This document shows, in pieces, positions 12,040 through 22,800 of a DNA stretch of 64,000 nt. The notes beneath the pieces were generated by a model. That model ran no database searches and had not been told where the DNA came from. It saw only the letters and a list, made by a program, of their open reading frames with translations. The DNA is from Microvelia longipes (taxonomy: Eukaryota > Arthropoda > Insecta > Hemiptera > Veliidae), in NCBI GenBank assembly GCA_018340805.1, contig JACMZG010000008.1:21809930-21873929 (forward strand), in the 5' to 3' direction. The position numbers and the translations under genes are program-made. Within the stretch, counting starts at the first letter, position 1; each line of letters opens with the position of its first letter.

Positions 12040-12373
12040 ATTAAGAATAAAATTAGCGATGTCAGTCACTACACCTAAAAATCTCGACTTCTTTCTTACA
12101 ATTTGGGCTAGGCATCAGGATCAATCATATCATACCTTTACCTGAAAAATATATCCTAAATACTGAATTTCATTAAGAGCAAACTTGCATTTTTATTTAT
12201 TAAATTTAATCTTATTTTCTTTTGCAATTTGCATAACCATTTTTAAGATATTATTATGCTTAACAGCCGATTTAGCATGAAATCAATATAAATTTCATGT
12301 TCCGGTATGTTGAAAATGTATTTTAGTCTTTCGTGTAACACTTTACTGGCAGATTTTATGCCATAAGGCATTC
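12040..12373 (-). pseudogene. Ty3/gypsy-like reverse transcriptase fragment
   Basis: On the minus strand the reading FGIYRFLRMPYGIKSAS (about 12330-12390) is the classic gypsy RT block upstream of the active site. About 20 codons on comes EIYIDF (about 12278-12295), where the family has YIDD; the second Asp is not in frame, so the site is broken. Frame breaks and stops follow. The N-terminal half of RT is missing: the preceding sequence on this strand switches abruptly to gag-like coding, indicating an internal deletion of protease and the RT fingers. Confidence 0.8.
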
Positions 12374-12655
12374 TTAGAAATCTATATATGCCAAATGAGC
12401 TAATTGAATTAAATGCGGAACATTTAATTTTTTTATGTTTATCAGACTTATTAAAACTAGTTGATTATTGAACGGAATCATCGTTTTAAGTTTATCATTT
12501 TTTACCCCACAAATAGAAAGACTGTTTATGAAATCGTCTATGAGAGATTTAAATTCACAATTCAAAGCTTTATATTTCAAGTCCGTAGAATATTGTTCAA
12601 GAGATTCACCATCTAATTGTTTTTTTAGTGAAGAAGTTGAATCCTTTATACTCAA
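12374..12655 (-). pseudogene. Gag-like ORF of gypsy-type retrotransposon, truncated
   Basis: A 93-codon ORF whose middle, from about residue 15 to 60, reads like the capsid part of Ty3/gypsy gag: GESLEQYSTDLKYKALNC then FINSLSICGVKNDKLKT, with the conserved pattern of a flexible QY..L.....C segment and an F..GL....L segment in the family. The last codons (HLAYIDF) are an out-of-frame reading of the RT block that follows, so the ORF runs across a deletion junction. No zinc knuckle is seen. The plus-strand ORF over the same bases is a shadow. Confidence 0.7.
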
Positions 12656-12741
12656 GATTTTCTTTTGGAAAAATAATTTTAATTTTTTTAATTAATAGAC
12701 CAAGTTTATTTTTTTCTGCTTCCTCAAAAGTAATAGTTATT

Positions 12742-12951
12742 TATGCACCAAGGGAGTAAAGAATGTCATTATTCCCCTGAGCATTATGTGGTTTCTGAGG
12801 CAAAAGCCGAGGGAACCAAAGGATTGAAATCCTGAGGCGAAGCCGAGGATTTAGTTGTTTAACTCCTGAGGCGAAGCCGAGGCAGTTATAGCTATTTACT
12901 TAGTTATAGTTATTGCGAGGGAATAATGGCATTTTACTCCCAAGGTGCATA
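12742..12951. mobile_element. Foldback/MITE element, 210 bp
   Basis: Terminal inverted repeats TATGCACCAAGGGAGTAAA... (12742-12776) and the inverse ending ...TTGGTGCATA-like (12918-12951), extending about 33 bases with few mismatches and ending in TTATTCCC. The interior has three GAGG(C)..GAAGCCGAGG hairpin units (about 12795-12882). The same architecture and the same flank, ATAGTTATT, occur in the element at 17217-17438, so they are relatives. It sits between the gypsy gag remnant and the tyrosine-recombinase fragment. Confidence 0.8.
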
Positions 12952-12984
12952 CAAGATTTTATCTCCAGACGTCGACATTGAAAA

Positions 12985-13485
12985 TAAAGTAAGAATGTTT
13001 TTTTACATTTCTTTTTTTCAAGATTTTTTAACTGAAAATTATCTTACCTTTATCATAAGAAACTCGTCGTTTGGTGAATTATGCAAAAAGTATTCAACTT
13101 GGTTCTTAGTAAAAACATTCGCTTTCTTTGCAACATAACCTTCGTTTTTTTCTTTAATAATGCTATTAGTGATGCATAGCTTTTGATATTAACATTTTCT
13201 CTCACAAGCAAAGATGATTTGATCATTGAATACAGCGACCACAGACTTGACGCTTGTTTTGTTTTTCATTCATTATTAAAATAAACAAGCAATGCATTTT
13301 CACTTACTTGTTGTAAATTATGATCATGACACCAACTTTTAAAAATTGTTACATGCTTTGTCATATAACTTTTTCGATTTCGTTGGTAACAAGTTTTCTT
13401 TTACCAAGTTCGCTTCAATAGCAATGTCAGGAGGTGTATTGTTAAAAAGTTCGTCAATATCGCACACAATATTATCTGACATAAT
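12985..13485 (-). pseudogene. Crypton-like tyrosine recombinase fragment
   Basis: The minus strand starts with ATG at about 13484 (MSDNIVCDIDELFNNTPP) and continues through KSWCHDH, a block resembling SLWSLYSMIKSSLLVRE (about 13185-13245), VNIKSYASLIALLKKK, then after one frameshift EGYVAKKANVFTKNQ and HNSPNDEFLMIK. From family knowledge this order (SAM-like N-domain, S.LWSRYSMLK, then GY..KK..V.T.E....FL...PD) is that of Crypton-type / KIAA1958-like tyrosine recombinases. The reading ends at AAG|GTAAGA near 12988, a good splice-donor match, just before the foldback element. The C-terminal catalytic R..H.R..Y part was not found. At least two frameshifts and one stop make it inactive. Confidence 0.6.
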
Positions 13486-13884
13486 TGAAATATTAGAGTA
13501 GAATATTAGAGCAGTTATAAGTAATATTTTAATCTAATTATTAAAGTTTAAGACAGATTAAACAGTTAAAGCTAAGGTTTTAAACTAAAAAAAACTTTGA
13601 TTTAATGATATTTTGTCGAAAAAAAACAATGAGTATGCAAATCTTAAAATTATTTTAAAAAATCAGGATAGCCAACTTAATTTTTTTTACTTTTAAATAA
13701 AGAACTAGTTTTTATTTTTTAAATTATTTATTCTTATATTATTATTAGCATTGCACTAGTTCTACTTAAAATGATTGTTAATGTTATATTCTTTTTTTTA
13801 TACATCTTATTCTTGTATATCTTCTTATTTATAGGTATCTTAGTTTTCAAATAAAAATAATTATATACTATTCAGTTTGTCGAT

Positions 13885-13980
13885 TATTAAGTTAAGTTGG
13901 CAACTGTTACTTTTACTCCCAAGGAGTAAAAAGTACTTTTTACTCCCTTGGGAGTGAAAAGTGATTCTTTACTCTCTTAT
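13885..13980. repeat. Foldback element remnant
   Basis: AAGTTGGCAACTGTTAC followed by TTTTACTCCC, AGGAGTAAAA and again TTTTTACTCCCTTGGGAGTGAAAA. The ACTCCC..GGGAGT hairpins and the GTTGGCAAC neighbour are shared with 17728-17775 and with the ends of the 210-bp element at 12742-12951. Confidence 0.55.
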
Positions 13981-14339
13981 ATCTAGTCAATAAATTTTTA
14001 TATATATACCGTCTGGAGGTAAAAATATTAAAAATCCTTCGCCCTTTATCACCTATTAAGAGTGACAAGACAAATAATATCAAATAATTAAAACAATAAG
14101 TTATTAATCTATTGTAAAATATCTTTATGTTCAATTGAGGGTCAAATTTCATTAGGGTCAAATACATACTTGAAGCTATTATTATACTACTTGGGGTTTC
14201 ACGTACTGCCCCATGTGAAGGATTAGGGAGTGATACTTACCACAGCTATAAATTTATTTAACAATTAATATTACATATTAGTTGGAGTGGGGAACTAGTA
14301 CTGTAAGCTTTGAAAGAATAGGGGTAGTATAGTAAATAC

Positions 14340-14640
14340 TCGACATACATTGTATAGGTCAAAGACCTCTACGATATTTGTTTGGGCTCAGTAGCGTTAC
14401 AGGGTAGGAATATAGTATAGAAGAGGTGCCTATACCTTTTGTTCCATCCTGGTTAGCCTACTGTCCTAGACAGACTGGACAAACATGAAAAATGGCCTTC
14501 ACTGAACCACGCCGAGCTAACTAGGCCGGTGAAGCTTAAGAACCTGGAAGTAGTCTTCAGCTACGGAGAAGTAGACCGGTTTCAGCTCAATTGGACCATC
14601 CTAAGTGACACAAACGGTATTTGTACTTAAAAACAAAATA
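14340..14640 (-). repeat. Interspersed repeat family B, copy 2
   Basis: Inverted copy of 3985-4340: GGTCAAAGACCTCTACGATAT, GGGCTCAGTAGCGTTAC, AGCCTACTGTCCTAGACAG, and GACCGGTTTCAGCTCAATTGGACCATC occur in the expected mirrored order. Divergence is perhaps 20-25% by eye. Confidence 0.65.
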
Positions 14641-15094
14641 AAAATACCGGCCTGTGAGGTGAGGTGAAGAAAATTCGTTAGGTACATAGCAAAATGTCAT
14701 GTAACAACATAATTAATAAACCACAACAAATACGAAATAACATCAATTTGGCCGCGAACTGGCCATAGAGAGGCTCCCTGCCCGCAAAGCGGCCCGAGGT
14801 GCCGATTTTAACATTACAGGAATAAATGTTTAAGTTTTTGCTAATGTTTCCGTGTGTTTTACAAAATTGAAACGTCTAAAGTAGAAAAATATTCCATTTT
14901 TACTAAAACACAGTTGAAATAAAACTGGCGGTACCACCTTTCTTTCCTTGTCTTTATTGTAATTTAGGTAAAGAAGTTTGACGTAGCTTGGCTATAATAA
15001 TGTTTTTTAGTATTAAACCAAGTAAAAGAAAAATTACATTTTAACTTTTATTAAGAACAAACAAATGTGTAATACTTTTGTTTTTTTTCAAATT

Positions 15095-15490
15095 TTAATT
15101 TTCCTCATTTATACCGTAGGTATGTAGGAAAAGTATTGTGTTTGCAAAAAAATCCGAAACCGGGATGAAACCGGAATTATCTGTTTCAGGCGTTTTTAAG
15201 GCTTCCTATGTAGTTTTTGCATATTTGTCTGTTGTGTGTTATCATCGTAGCGCCCTGTGTATTTATGCTAGAGGGTTGATATTGTACAAAAATCAGTCTA
15301 CCGCTGTAGTTGTGCTATTTGGAAAATATTTTCCATTAACCCGCAATTATGACTCAGGAAAAATGTCGACAGATCATAAAACGCGAAAAATTATGCGGTC
15401 GAATTGAGATTAGGCACGTATGTAGCTATGTATAAGATTAACATATGTGCCAAGTTTCATCTCATTACCACCATTAATTTATTGTTCATT
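15095..15490 (+). repeat. Interspersed repeat family A, longest copy
   Basis: It starts with the TTTTCCTCATTTATACCGTAGG quasi-palindrome, followed by GTGTTTGCAAAAAAATCCGAAAC, CGGGATGAAACCGGAATTATC, CTGTTTCAGGCGTTTTTAAGG and, after 250 bases, GTGCCAAGTTTCATCTCATTACC. The 89-codon ORF across it has no recognisable domain and is probably incidental. Other copies are at 1-275 (inverted), 5800-5942, 27454-27490 and 55167-55260. Confidence 0.65.
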
Positions 15491-15639
15491 GTAAAAAATT
15501 GGAAAATATTCTAAATGAGTTGAAATGTTGTACAAGTGTATACCATTACTTAATACATAAGTACACCAAGTTTCGTTTCCATACAAGTATATTTATGATA
15601 TGTGTTGGAACTTAAAAATTAAGCAGCATTGAGTGTGGT

Positions 15640-16130
15640 CAGTGCTGTATATGTGACCGCTGAGAATAATACGGATGCATTTACTATCTGAAGTAGAGCG
15701 AAGCGAGTCAGAAGGCATGTTTCAGTATAAATTTGGCAAAATGTGTTTCTGAGGACGAGCGAAGCGAGTCCGAAGCAGAGAGGATGAGCGTAGCGGATGC
15801 GATGTGATAAAGAAAAGTTCCAAGGTACCCAATAGCCGATTTTTTTAAACAGTGATGTACAACAGTTTTTTGGGCGTCATTACCCGTAAAAATGTTTACG
15901 ATCGATTTAAAATTTAGCACCTTTGTAGTTAAAAAGGCCAACAAAATGGCAAATTTCATATTATTATCAGCATGAGTTCAATTATTATCGATTAAAATAT
16001 ATACGTTTATTAAAAACTTTTTAACGGTTAAAGCGAAAAAAGTATTTGTGATTTCCGCATTCTGAGGACGAGCAAAGCGAGCGCGATGTTTTCAGTATGA
16101 GCGTAGCAAATCTGATATGGTGAGGAAAAG
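15640..16130 (+). repeat. Repeat family D, GAGCGAAGCGAGTCCGAAG-rich copy
   Basis: Contains GAGCGAAGCGAGTC or close variants at about 15697-15712, 15757-15772, 15785-15800 and 16066-16095, with TTCAGTATAAATTTGGCAAA (about 15720-15739) between. The GAGCGAAGCGAG units are self-complementary hairpins. The same string set occurs at 29073-29093 and, inverted, at 45765-45920 and 52060-52175. No protein is encoded. Confidence 0.7.
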
Positions 16131-16819
16131 TTTCGAACCCCGAACACGATTTTTTAAATTTAAATCTGTTTTTTAATCAAGTTTTTTATTGGAAATGTTT
16201 CTTTTTAAATTTTATCATGAAATAAAAACAGTTGCTTGTTCAATTCCTATTTATCATTACAAAAATATCTATTAAATATACTATATTGTTAAAAAGGGTG
16301 CAGTTTTTATTATAGTGTATTAAAAACGTTTATATTATCTTGATAAAGATGATTATAAAGTCGATGCTTAAAAATATATAAATGCATACTTTAGATGTAT
16401 ATTATAGAAATTTCAAGTTCATTGTGAGACTAAAAATTCCTTAAGTACAGTTTTAAAAGTGTTATTTCTTCTATTAGCAGAATAAAAATTTTCTAGCTTA
16501 TGACGCTTTTACAAAAACAAGAGATAGCTTTTTATTCATGGTAAAGATATTATTTATTTTAATGTTTAAAAAGAACAATCATCCCTTTTAAGAATGGAAT
16601 AAATAAGTTAAATTTATTCCTAAAATAAATTATTACTCAGTAAGTTATAAAATGGAATTGTAAAAAAATATAGACTTCATTTTTTTCTTTTAAAGGTTTA
16701 CAATCAATTTTCATTGTGACATGTTTTATTAAATATCCGGGTTTTTAGAACAAAAACATATATTTTTTTGGAAAAAAGGATTTTAAGCAGTTTTAAGATA
16801 CAAGGTTTTCAGTTTTCTT

Positions 16820-16965
16820 CGATTTCCTAATAACTTTAGCTTTTGTTGAAGACTTGTGCTGACTTTTTATTTCATGGATTGCTTTATTTTGGTTTACATC
16901 TTGACGTTTATTTGACCCTTTCGGTAAATCCGGATGGTATTAGTATAGTCCTCGTCTTCTTTTTC
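16820..16965 (-). other. Short open reading of a basic peptide, unrecognised
   Basis: On the minus strand a stop-free reading begins HPDLPKGSNKRQDVNQNKAI and runs on as a Lys/Ser-rich stretch. The segment AATAAACGTCAAGAT..AAAATAAAGCAAT recurs at 17862-17905, so it belongs to a repeated sequence. It could be the tail of a transposon ORF. No domain is recognised. Confidence 0.3.
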
Positions 16966-17216
16966 TAAAATGTTATTGAAGAAAAACTTTCATTGCTAAA
17001 CTTCTTTTATTTATTGAATTGGGTTTTAAGAAAACTTTATTATACTTAGCAATACTTCAACCGTGATCGAAAAAAGTATTAATGTTAAAAATTGAATCCT
17101 TTGTTTATTATCTAATTTTTGTTAAATTTTTGTTGTTGCAGGTACAGTTGGAGTAATTACTATGGAGTATTGTAGTGGATGGGAGATGTGAGTTAGTTAA
17201 TACTTTTATAGTTATT

Positions 17217-17438
17217 TATGCAACAAGGGATGAAAGTAAGTTTTACAGCTCAAGTTAAAGTTTCGTCCTAAGGCAGCGCCGAAGGAGGAAACTTCATTAG
17301 CTCACGAGGCCGGTAGGCCGAGGGAGGTAAACTAGTTAGCTCCCGAGGCTTGCCGAGGGAGTTAACTAACATTTTGGCTCCCGAGGCTTGACGAGGGAGA
17401 TAATACGAGAGCTGAAAACTTTCATCCCTTGTTGCATA
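17217..17438. mobile_element. Foldback/MITE element, 222 bp
   Basis: Terminal inverted repeats TATGCAACAAGGGATGAAAG (17217-17236) and its inverse at 17419-17438, followed inward by AGCTC on both sides. The interior has four hairpin units of the type CTCCCGAGGCTTGCCGAGGGAG (about 17265-17400). GC content is far above the surroundings. It is a relative of 12742-12951. No ORF. A target duplication could not be fixed because the flanks are AT-rich. Confidence 0.85.
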
Positions 17439-17727
17439 TTAAAATTTATCTACTACTCGAGAACTAATACTAACAACCATTAATATATTCTTCAGCTCCT
17501 TAATTGTTATTGTGTTAGTTTAGTTTATTCTTACCATGTCAATTACTCTGATGAAGAGAGAATAAATCCACTATCTTCACATAATTTTATTGTAAGCTGT
17601 CAATAGAATAAATGTGTAATACTATATTTGTAATTTAAACATTAGCGTGTGTATATTGTATATTCTACCCGTAGTAGAAAAAAATCTAAAAATTTCCTAA
17701 AAATTCCTAAAATTTACTAAAAAATTC

Positions 17728-17775
17728 TGTCAAGTTGGCAACACTTTCACTTTTCCTCCCTAGGGAGTAAAAGTA
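17728..17775. repeat. Foldback element remnant
   Basis: AAGTTGGCAACACTTTCACTTTTCCTCCCTAGGGAGTAAAAG: the same GTTGGCAAC plus ACTCCC/GGGAGT hairpin as at 13885-13980, which suggests solo ends of the same foldback family. Confidence 0.5.
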
Positions 17776-19690
17776 CATTTACAGTGTGAGATAACAAGAC
17801 TGTAAGTAGAACTTACAGTACAGGAGTAGATAAAATGTTTTACACAACTATCATTTCCTCATTGCTTTATTTTGTTTTTGTATCTTGACGTTTATTATTC
17901 TCGGTTATTCTGTATTAATAAAAACAAATATAAATTTGTCGCTATAAAATGCCGACAGTTAGATCAATGGGATTCTTGGTTGTGGGAAAACTAGATTTAT
18001 TATATAACAACATAACCCAGGAAGCGAGTTGGTTTTAACTCAAACTCGGGAAAATTTCAAAGACATAAGGAGTAGTTGAGAAAACTAATAAAAATACTGA
18101 AAGAAAGAAATTATTTTATTTGACACTAAAATAAATACATAAATTAGGTACATTAAAAAGAATTACAAAAAATAAAATAATCCCCAGGTCCCTTGGACCG
18201 TTTGGACTTTGGCTATTACCAATTAATAATTTAAATTTTGCCTGTTTAATTATTTACAATAACAAAACAAGCAATCTACATATATTAAAGATGGTTGCAA
18301 ACTAGAGATTTTGCCTATAAATTTAGTTATTTGCAAAGAGAAACCGTGGTGCTACCTAGGATATTATACAGTAACTACAAGGTAAGCATTAGAAAGTTAT
18401 AGCATTACAGTCTATCAGTCTATCGTTTCGTTTAAAAATTCTCAAGGACATAAGCATTTTGGGGATCAGAAAAACCGCTGCTGACCCCTGACTTGAAGAG
18501 ACTGTAGTGCCATCTGTTGTTTAAAACCGTAAATACTTGGCATGGAATATCTCTAATACACAAGAGACAAAATAACATGCCTTGATTTATATAATACACA
18601 TATATTTATAATGTATTATAGTTTATTTTATTAGTATTAAATATTTTATCTATTATTATTAAATTTTTTTGTAGATATCAAATTAATAAACATACTGACA
18701 AATGACGAATTTGTAATGACTACAGAAGGGTTTAGTCTTAATTAATTACACTCTAATAAAAAATATGGCTGAATCTTTATTAATTAAGATGGACTTACGC
18801 TTGCTGGTTATGTTAGATTTATTGCAGCATTAACTAATGCCATAGAAATTATTCTATTACAATATGAGAATACGCTGTACAGAAAAATGAAACATCGTTA
18901 CAAATTTGTTTAATATATCTCTTTATATTAGATGCATAGAGTCATGTATTTGTGAACTATGCATGGCTCTATCTCTACTACTTACAGATGTCCAGTTGAT
19001 GGCCATTAAAATGGCATACAGCCAACTAACCAAGTCTTATGGTCCATGTCTATAAGACAAACCACATCAAATGCTAGTTTCTATCAGTTGAAATCTGATA
19101 CTCTACTAATAACTTATAAATATATAAATAATAAATAACCATTTATTGCATAACATAATTATATACTATTTAAAATTAATATTGACTAATACTAATTTAA
19201 TTTCATGCAAATCGGCCTGAGCCGTGGTACCTTAGAGGCTTGTCCTAGCTTGGACTTAATAAAATTAAAACTAAAATTTAAATTTGCTACTCACTTATAC
19301 TCATCATGAAAAAGAAATACTAATTAAATATTTTTTCAGTAAATGTAAGGACCTATTATAATTCCTACTATCCATGATGTATAGGTCAGACAAGGCCTTT
19401 AGAAATATTTAGCAGTATGCTTCATGCGGTAGTAGCATTAAGTCGACTTATATTTATAGTTTTATACAAATAACAACTGGTAAAATAGATCTAATTAGTA
19501 TATTTGTATAATAAATAAATAAAGATGCATTCAAAAATTATCTTAAAATATATAATGCCATGAATAGACCAGTTAATGTATGATGCGGGGCTATCAATAG
19601 TTTGCAAGAAACTCACGTATTTCTGAAGGATTCAAAACTCAATCAAAATGAAACAAATAAGCATAAATATACTCATATAAATATTTGTAG
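17776..19690. other. No recognisable gene
   Basis: AT-rich sequence with short ORFs only. No repeat copy, domain or RNA gene was recognised. Confidence 0.5.
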
Positions 19691-19699
19691 CATAAGAAA

Positions 19700-19815
19700 T
19701 ACTTTGGGGAATTTTAGCGTTTTTTCATAATGAAAATGACGCTTATCAGGTTGTTCGGATAATGGAAGTTGAGGGGGAGTGGGGCATCGATTCAGATTGG
19801 CTTCTTGATACCAAA
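19700..19815 (-). repeat. Interspersed repeat family C, copy 2
   Basis: Inverted counterpart of 4600-4720: CATAATGAAAATGACGCTTAT, AGGTTGTTCGGAT, GGAAGTTGAGGG, ATTGGCTTCTTGATA in mirrored order. Confidence 0.7.
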
Positions 19816-20123
19816 AATATATTAAATAAATAAAAATAAAAAGTATTTTTATTTGCCAATAATACAAAAATATACAATAGCATTAGGACAAATATATTTC
19901 AATATAATACATCAAATTATTAGAATACACTTAACAATGCATGACATAACTATTTATTTAATTATAAACTGATGGCTTTTTTATGAGCAATTCTTTGCAT
20001 CTTGATATAAAACATTTTATTTCAGCAATTTATTAATGTTTTGTGGTTAAGAGTTGTACAATACTACCCCTGAGTAATCTGACTAAATTTATATTTTGTA
20101 GTTTTATGTGGATTAATTCTTAA

Positions 20124-20640
20124 TTAATTTTTAATTCTGGTATTATAGTGGTGCTTATCTCTATATTTTTTGTATAATCGCCAAAACTTTTCTTTACTTG
20201 AACTAGCTGGTTTAATATATATGGCTGGTATTATTAAAACTTTACATTTCCTAAATAACGTCTTGCAGGATTTCCTAAGTAGTATATTGCCTATGCATCT
20301 AAGTATTTTCTTTTGAATGATTAAATATTTACGCGCACAAGGAGCATTGCCCCAGAGCTCAACCCCATGTAACTTTGACTTGACAAGTCCATAATAAACC
20401 TGTAGAAGCACTTTTTAAGTTAAACATTTTTTAAGCTCCCTGATTTTAATTTCTTGTTTGTCTCTTTAATTTGATTCACCCAGCTAATTTTTTGATCTAT
20501 TTTTACTCCTAATAATTAAGTTTTTTATTATAAATTTCGCCTTCAGTAAACTTTTTAAGAAAAATAGAGTTTTCCACCCTGTGTATTGTACTAATATAAT
20601 CATTAATTTCTTGATTCATAACAGAGTCAAGGTTAACCCC
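20124..20640 (-). pseudogene. LINE reverse transcriptase C-terminal part
   Basis: The 95-codon minus-strand ORF at 20124-20411 reads LLQVYYGLVKSKLHGVELWG, then LIIQKKILRCIGNI, and SCKTLFRKCKVLIIPAIYI. This is the thumb and C-terminal region of jockey/CR1-type RT: the family has YY...S.L.YGI..WG, then LQKR.IR.I, then LF..L.IL....LY. The segment right of it continues the same protein with stops. The catalytic F.DD box is not visible, so the copy is internally deleted or decayed. A linker fragment on the same strand follows at 20734-21015. Confidence 0.75.
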
Positions 20641-20733
20641 TGGTAAATTAATATAATGGTTATTAAAAGCATCAGCTACTGTATCCCTTATTATTTTTTA
20701 ATTTAGCTTTATTTGAATTTTATTAATTTTGTC

Positions 20734-21015
20734 TTAACCTATTTTACCATTATTTTCGTTTACTATCTTCCTAAGTTCTCTCGTATTATTTGTATCTATC
20801 TTATCTATTTTGTCCCTAACTACATCCTTATGGACTATTTTAATAAGTTTCTTATATATAACTTTATATTTTTTATAATATAGAACTATATCCTTGTCAA
20901 TTTTTTTCCGCGTATAGAACCCAACCCTTAGCATTTCCCCCGATACAATAAAACCTGCAGTCAATACATCTTTCTTACTTCTAGCTTTATTAATTTGAAA
21001 TATTTTCGCATGCAT
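20734..21015 (-). pseudogene. LINE endonuclease-RT linker fragment
   Basis: A 93-codon ORF with LTAGFIVSGEMLR, KYKVIYKKLIKIV and NNTRELRKIVNENNGK. In jockey/CR1-like LINEs the linker between endonuclease and RT carries W.T.GI..S, a YK.YRN.. repeat and N....W..IN...G.; here the usual Trp is Arg. It lies upstream of the 20124-20640 RT fragment on the same strand, consistent with one decayed element. Confidence 0.65.
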
Positions 21016-21059
21016 GATACAGTTTATTATATCTAATAATTTACTATGGAAACGATTAG

Positions 21060-22800
21060 GTTTTACTAAAATCGTTTGACCATAAGAAAATGGACATTAT
21101 AGTATTACCAGAATCTCACTTAACCGATTTCTCGATAAAAACCTTTATATACTGGGTTTTACTGCCTCTTCATCTACAGCTATTCAAAATAAATGTGATG
21201 AAATTGAAATATAGTCCAAAAATAACATAAATATATTTAGTAAATTTATCTATAACTACTCTAGTTTGTCTCCAAAATTAAAAATATAAATTATGTTTTA
21301 AATTTACTAGGTACTCACCGTTCTTAGGAACTGAATCAAACGCTTTTTATAGAATCATTGGGTCAATATTCACAATTAAATAATAAAAATATTAACCTTG
21401 TAATAACTGGAAACATTAATATAAATGTAGGGTTAAATAATATAAATTGAATAATTTAAAAATAATGCCAAACCATACTGTCTTCTCGTGGTTTTATGTC
21501 TTACATAAATGATTATACTATAGAAACGAAAATAACTCTATATTGTTTAAATCATTTTGGTTTAAACAAAGTAATATTTTTAATAAAATCTAATTTATAT
21601 TACTTTATGAAATTACAGAGCATAATCCAGTCCTACTATCTATTAAAACTAATAAGAGAATATTTGCCAGATATAGGACAAATAATCAATTAAATGACAA
21701 ACAAGGTCGAACTTGTTATAAAAAAATCTGTAGTAAGTTTAAAAATCAATGCGGAAGAAGTAATCAAAAAAATTAAGTGTATTTGACTTGGATTCACATC
21801 ATAAAATTTCGGACGCCAACAAGGCAGCTAATTATATTGAAAACGAGTTAAAGCACAAATTTAATCATGTAAAATAGAGTTAAAACAAAGAGAATAAAGC
21901 CTGAATAGATTAATTGTGGTATTATAGCTAGTATGGAGAAAAAAGATGAAATAGCTCCTAAACTAAAAAAGGTCCTTTAAATATTTATTTAAAAATTAAA
22001 TACTAAACTTATAGAAATAAAATACATGATTTAGTTACATATATAAAAATAAGAATTCATAGAAAATATAGGATACAATATATAATTCCTTATCTAGGGA
22101 AATTGTTACCAAGAAATTAATGAAATAAAAGACAGATCGGGGTAATACAATTACAAATAAAACTAATAGCCGATATTTTAAAAGTTCTAACTTTAGCTTA
22201 ACTTTATTACTTAAAAGTTATAAAGTAATAACTTTAACTTTTAGGTCATTGGATGTGCAGAGTAAGCAAAAATGCACTTGTAACAAAGATTCAACTGTTG
22301 CTTTAATTTTAATTAAACCTGTTTTCAACACAGTAGTTATTGGCATACTGATGAGTCATAACTAAAATCTTATATAAAAGAACTTTAGAATAATTTCCTC
22401 CTAGGAAATGACAATTCTGAATTAGATGAGTTTGATACAAAATCAGCTAAATCTTTAATTATTAAACCTTTATTATGTGTATTTAAGTTTAGATTCTTGA
22501 ATTTTCCCTAATCAATTCAAAAGTGTTTTGATCTCACCGCTATAATATGAAGATAAACTAGATACAACTAACTTCAAACCTATTAGTCTAGTTTTTAATT
22601 TAATTAATTATCAGAGAAAATAATAAAAAGAAGAATAGTTGTTGAACAATGTCAGATAAACACTGTATCGAAAATAAAAATCAGTGTAGATTCAGAACAA
22701 AACATAGGTACACCAGATGCTCTGTATAGTTTAACGAGGAAAATAACTTATAGACGAGATAAAATAATATTACGTTACAAAATAAGATAAACTTATAAAA
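21060..22800 (+). pseudogene. Second LINE fragment, opposite orientation
   Basis: The plus strand shows decayed LINE coding in several frames: DIIVLPESHLTDF at about 21090-21130 (the endonuclease block with LPE.HL), DLDSHHKISDANKAANYIE at about 21785-21845, NFKPISLVFNLIN at about 22570-22610 (RT block with YRPISL), and QCRFRTKH followed, one frame off, by TPDALYSLTRKI at about 22683-22745 (RT block QFGFR..HST..AL..L...). Many stops and frameshifts. It abuts the minus-strand LINE head to head at about 21020-21060, as in a 5' inversion or a second insertion. Confidence 0.65.

Noticed and set aside
12468..12695. 75-codon plus-strand ORF
   Set aside because: Shadow of the minus-strand gag-like ORF.
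12926..13138. 70-codon plus-strand ORF
   Set aside because: Shadow of the minus-strand recombinase fragment and the foldback element end.
22345..22375. CTGATGAGTCATAACTAAAA, a partial hammerhead-like string on the plus strand
   Set aside because: There is no GAAA box in the right place and no pairing stem III with an NUH triplet; it matches only by the CTGATGAG string.
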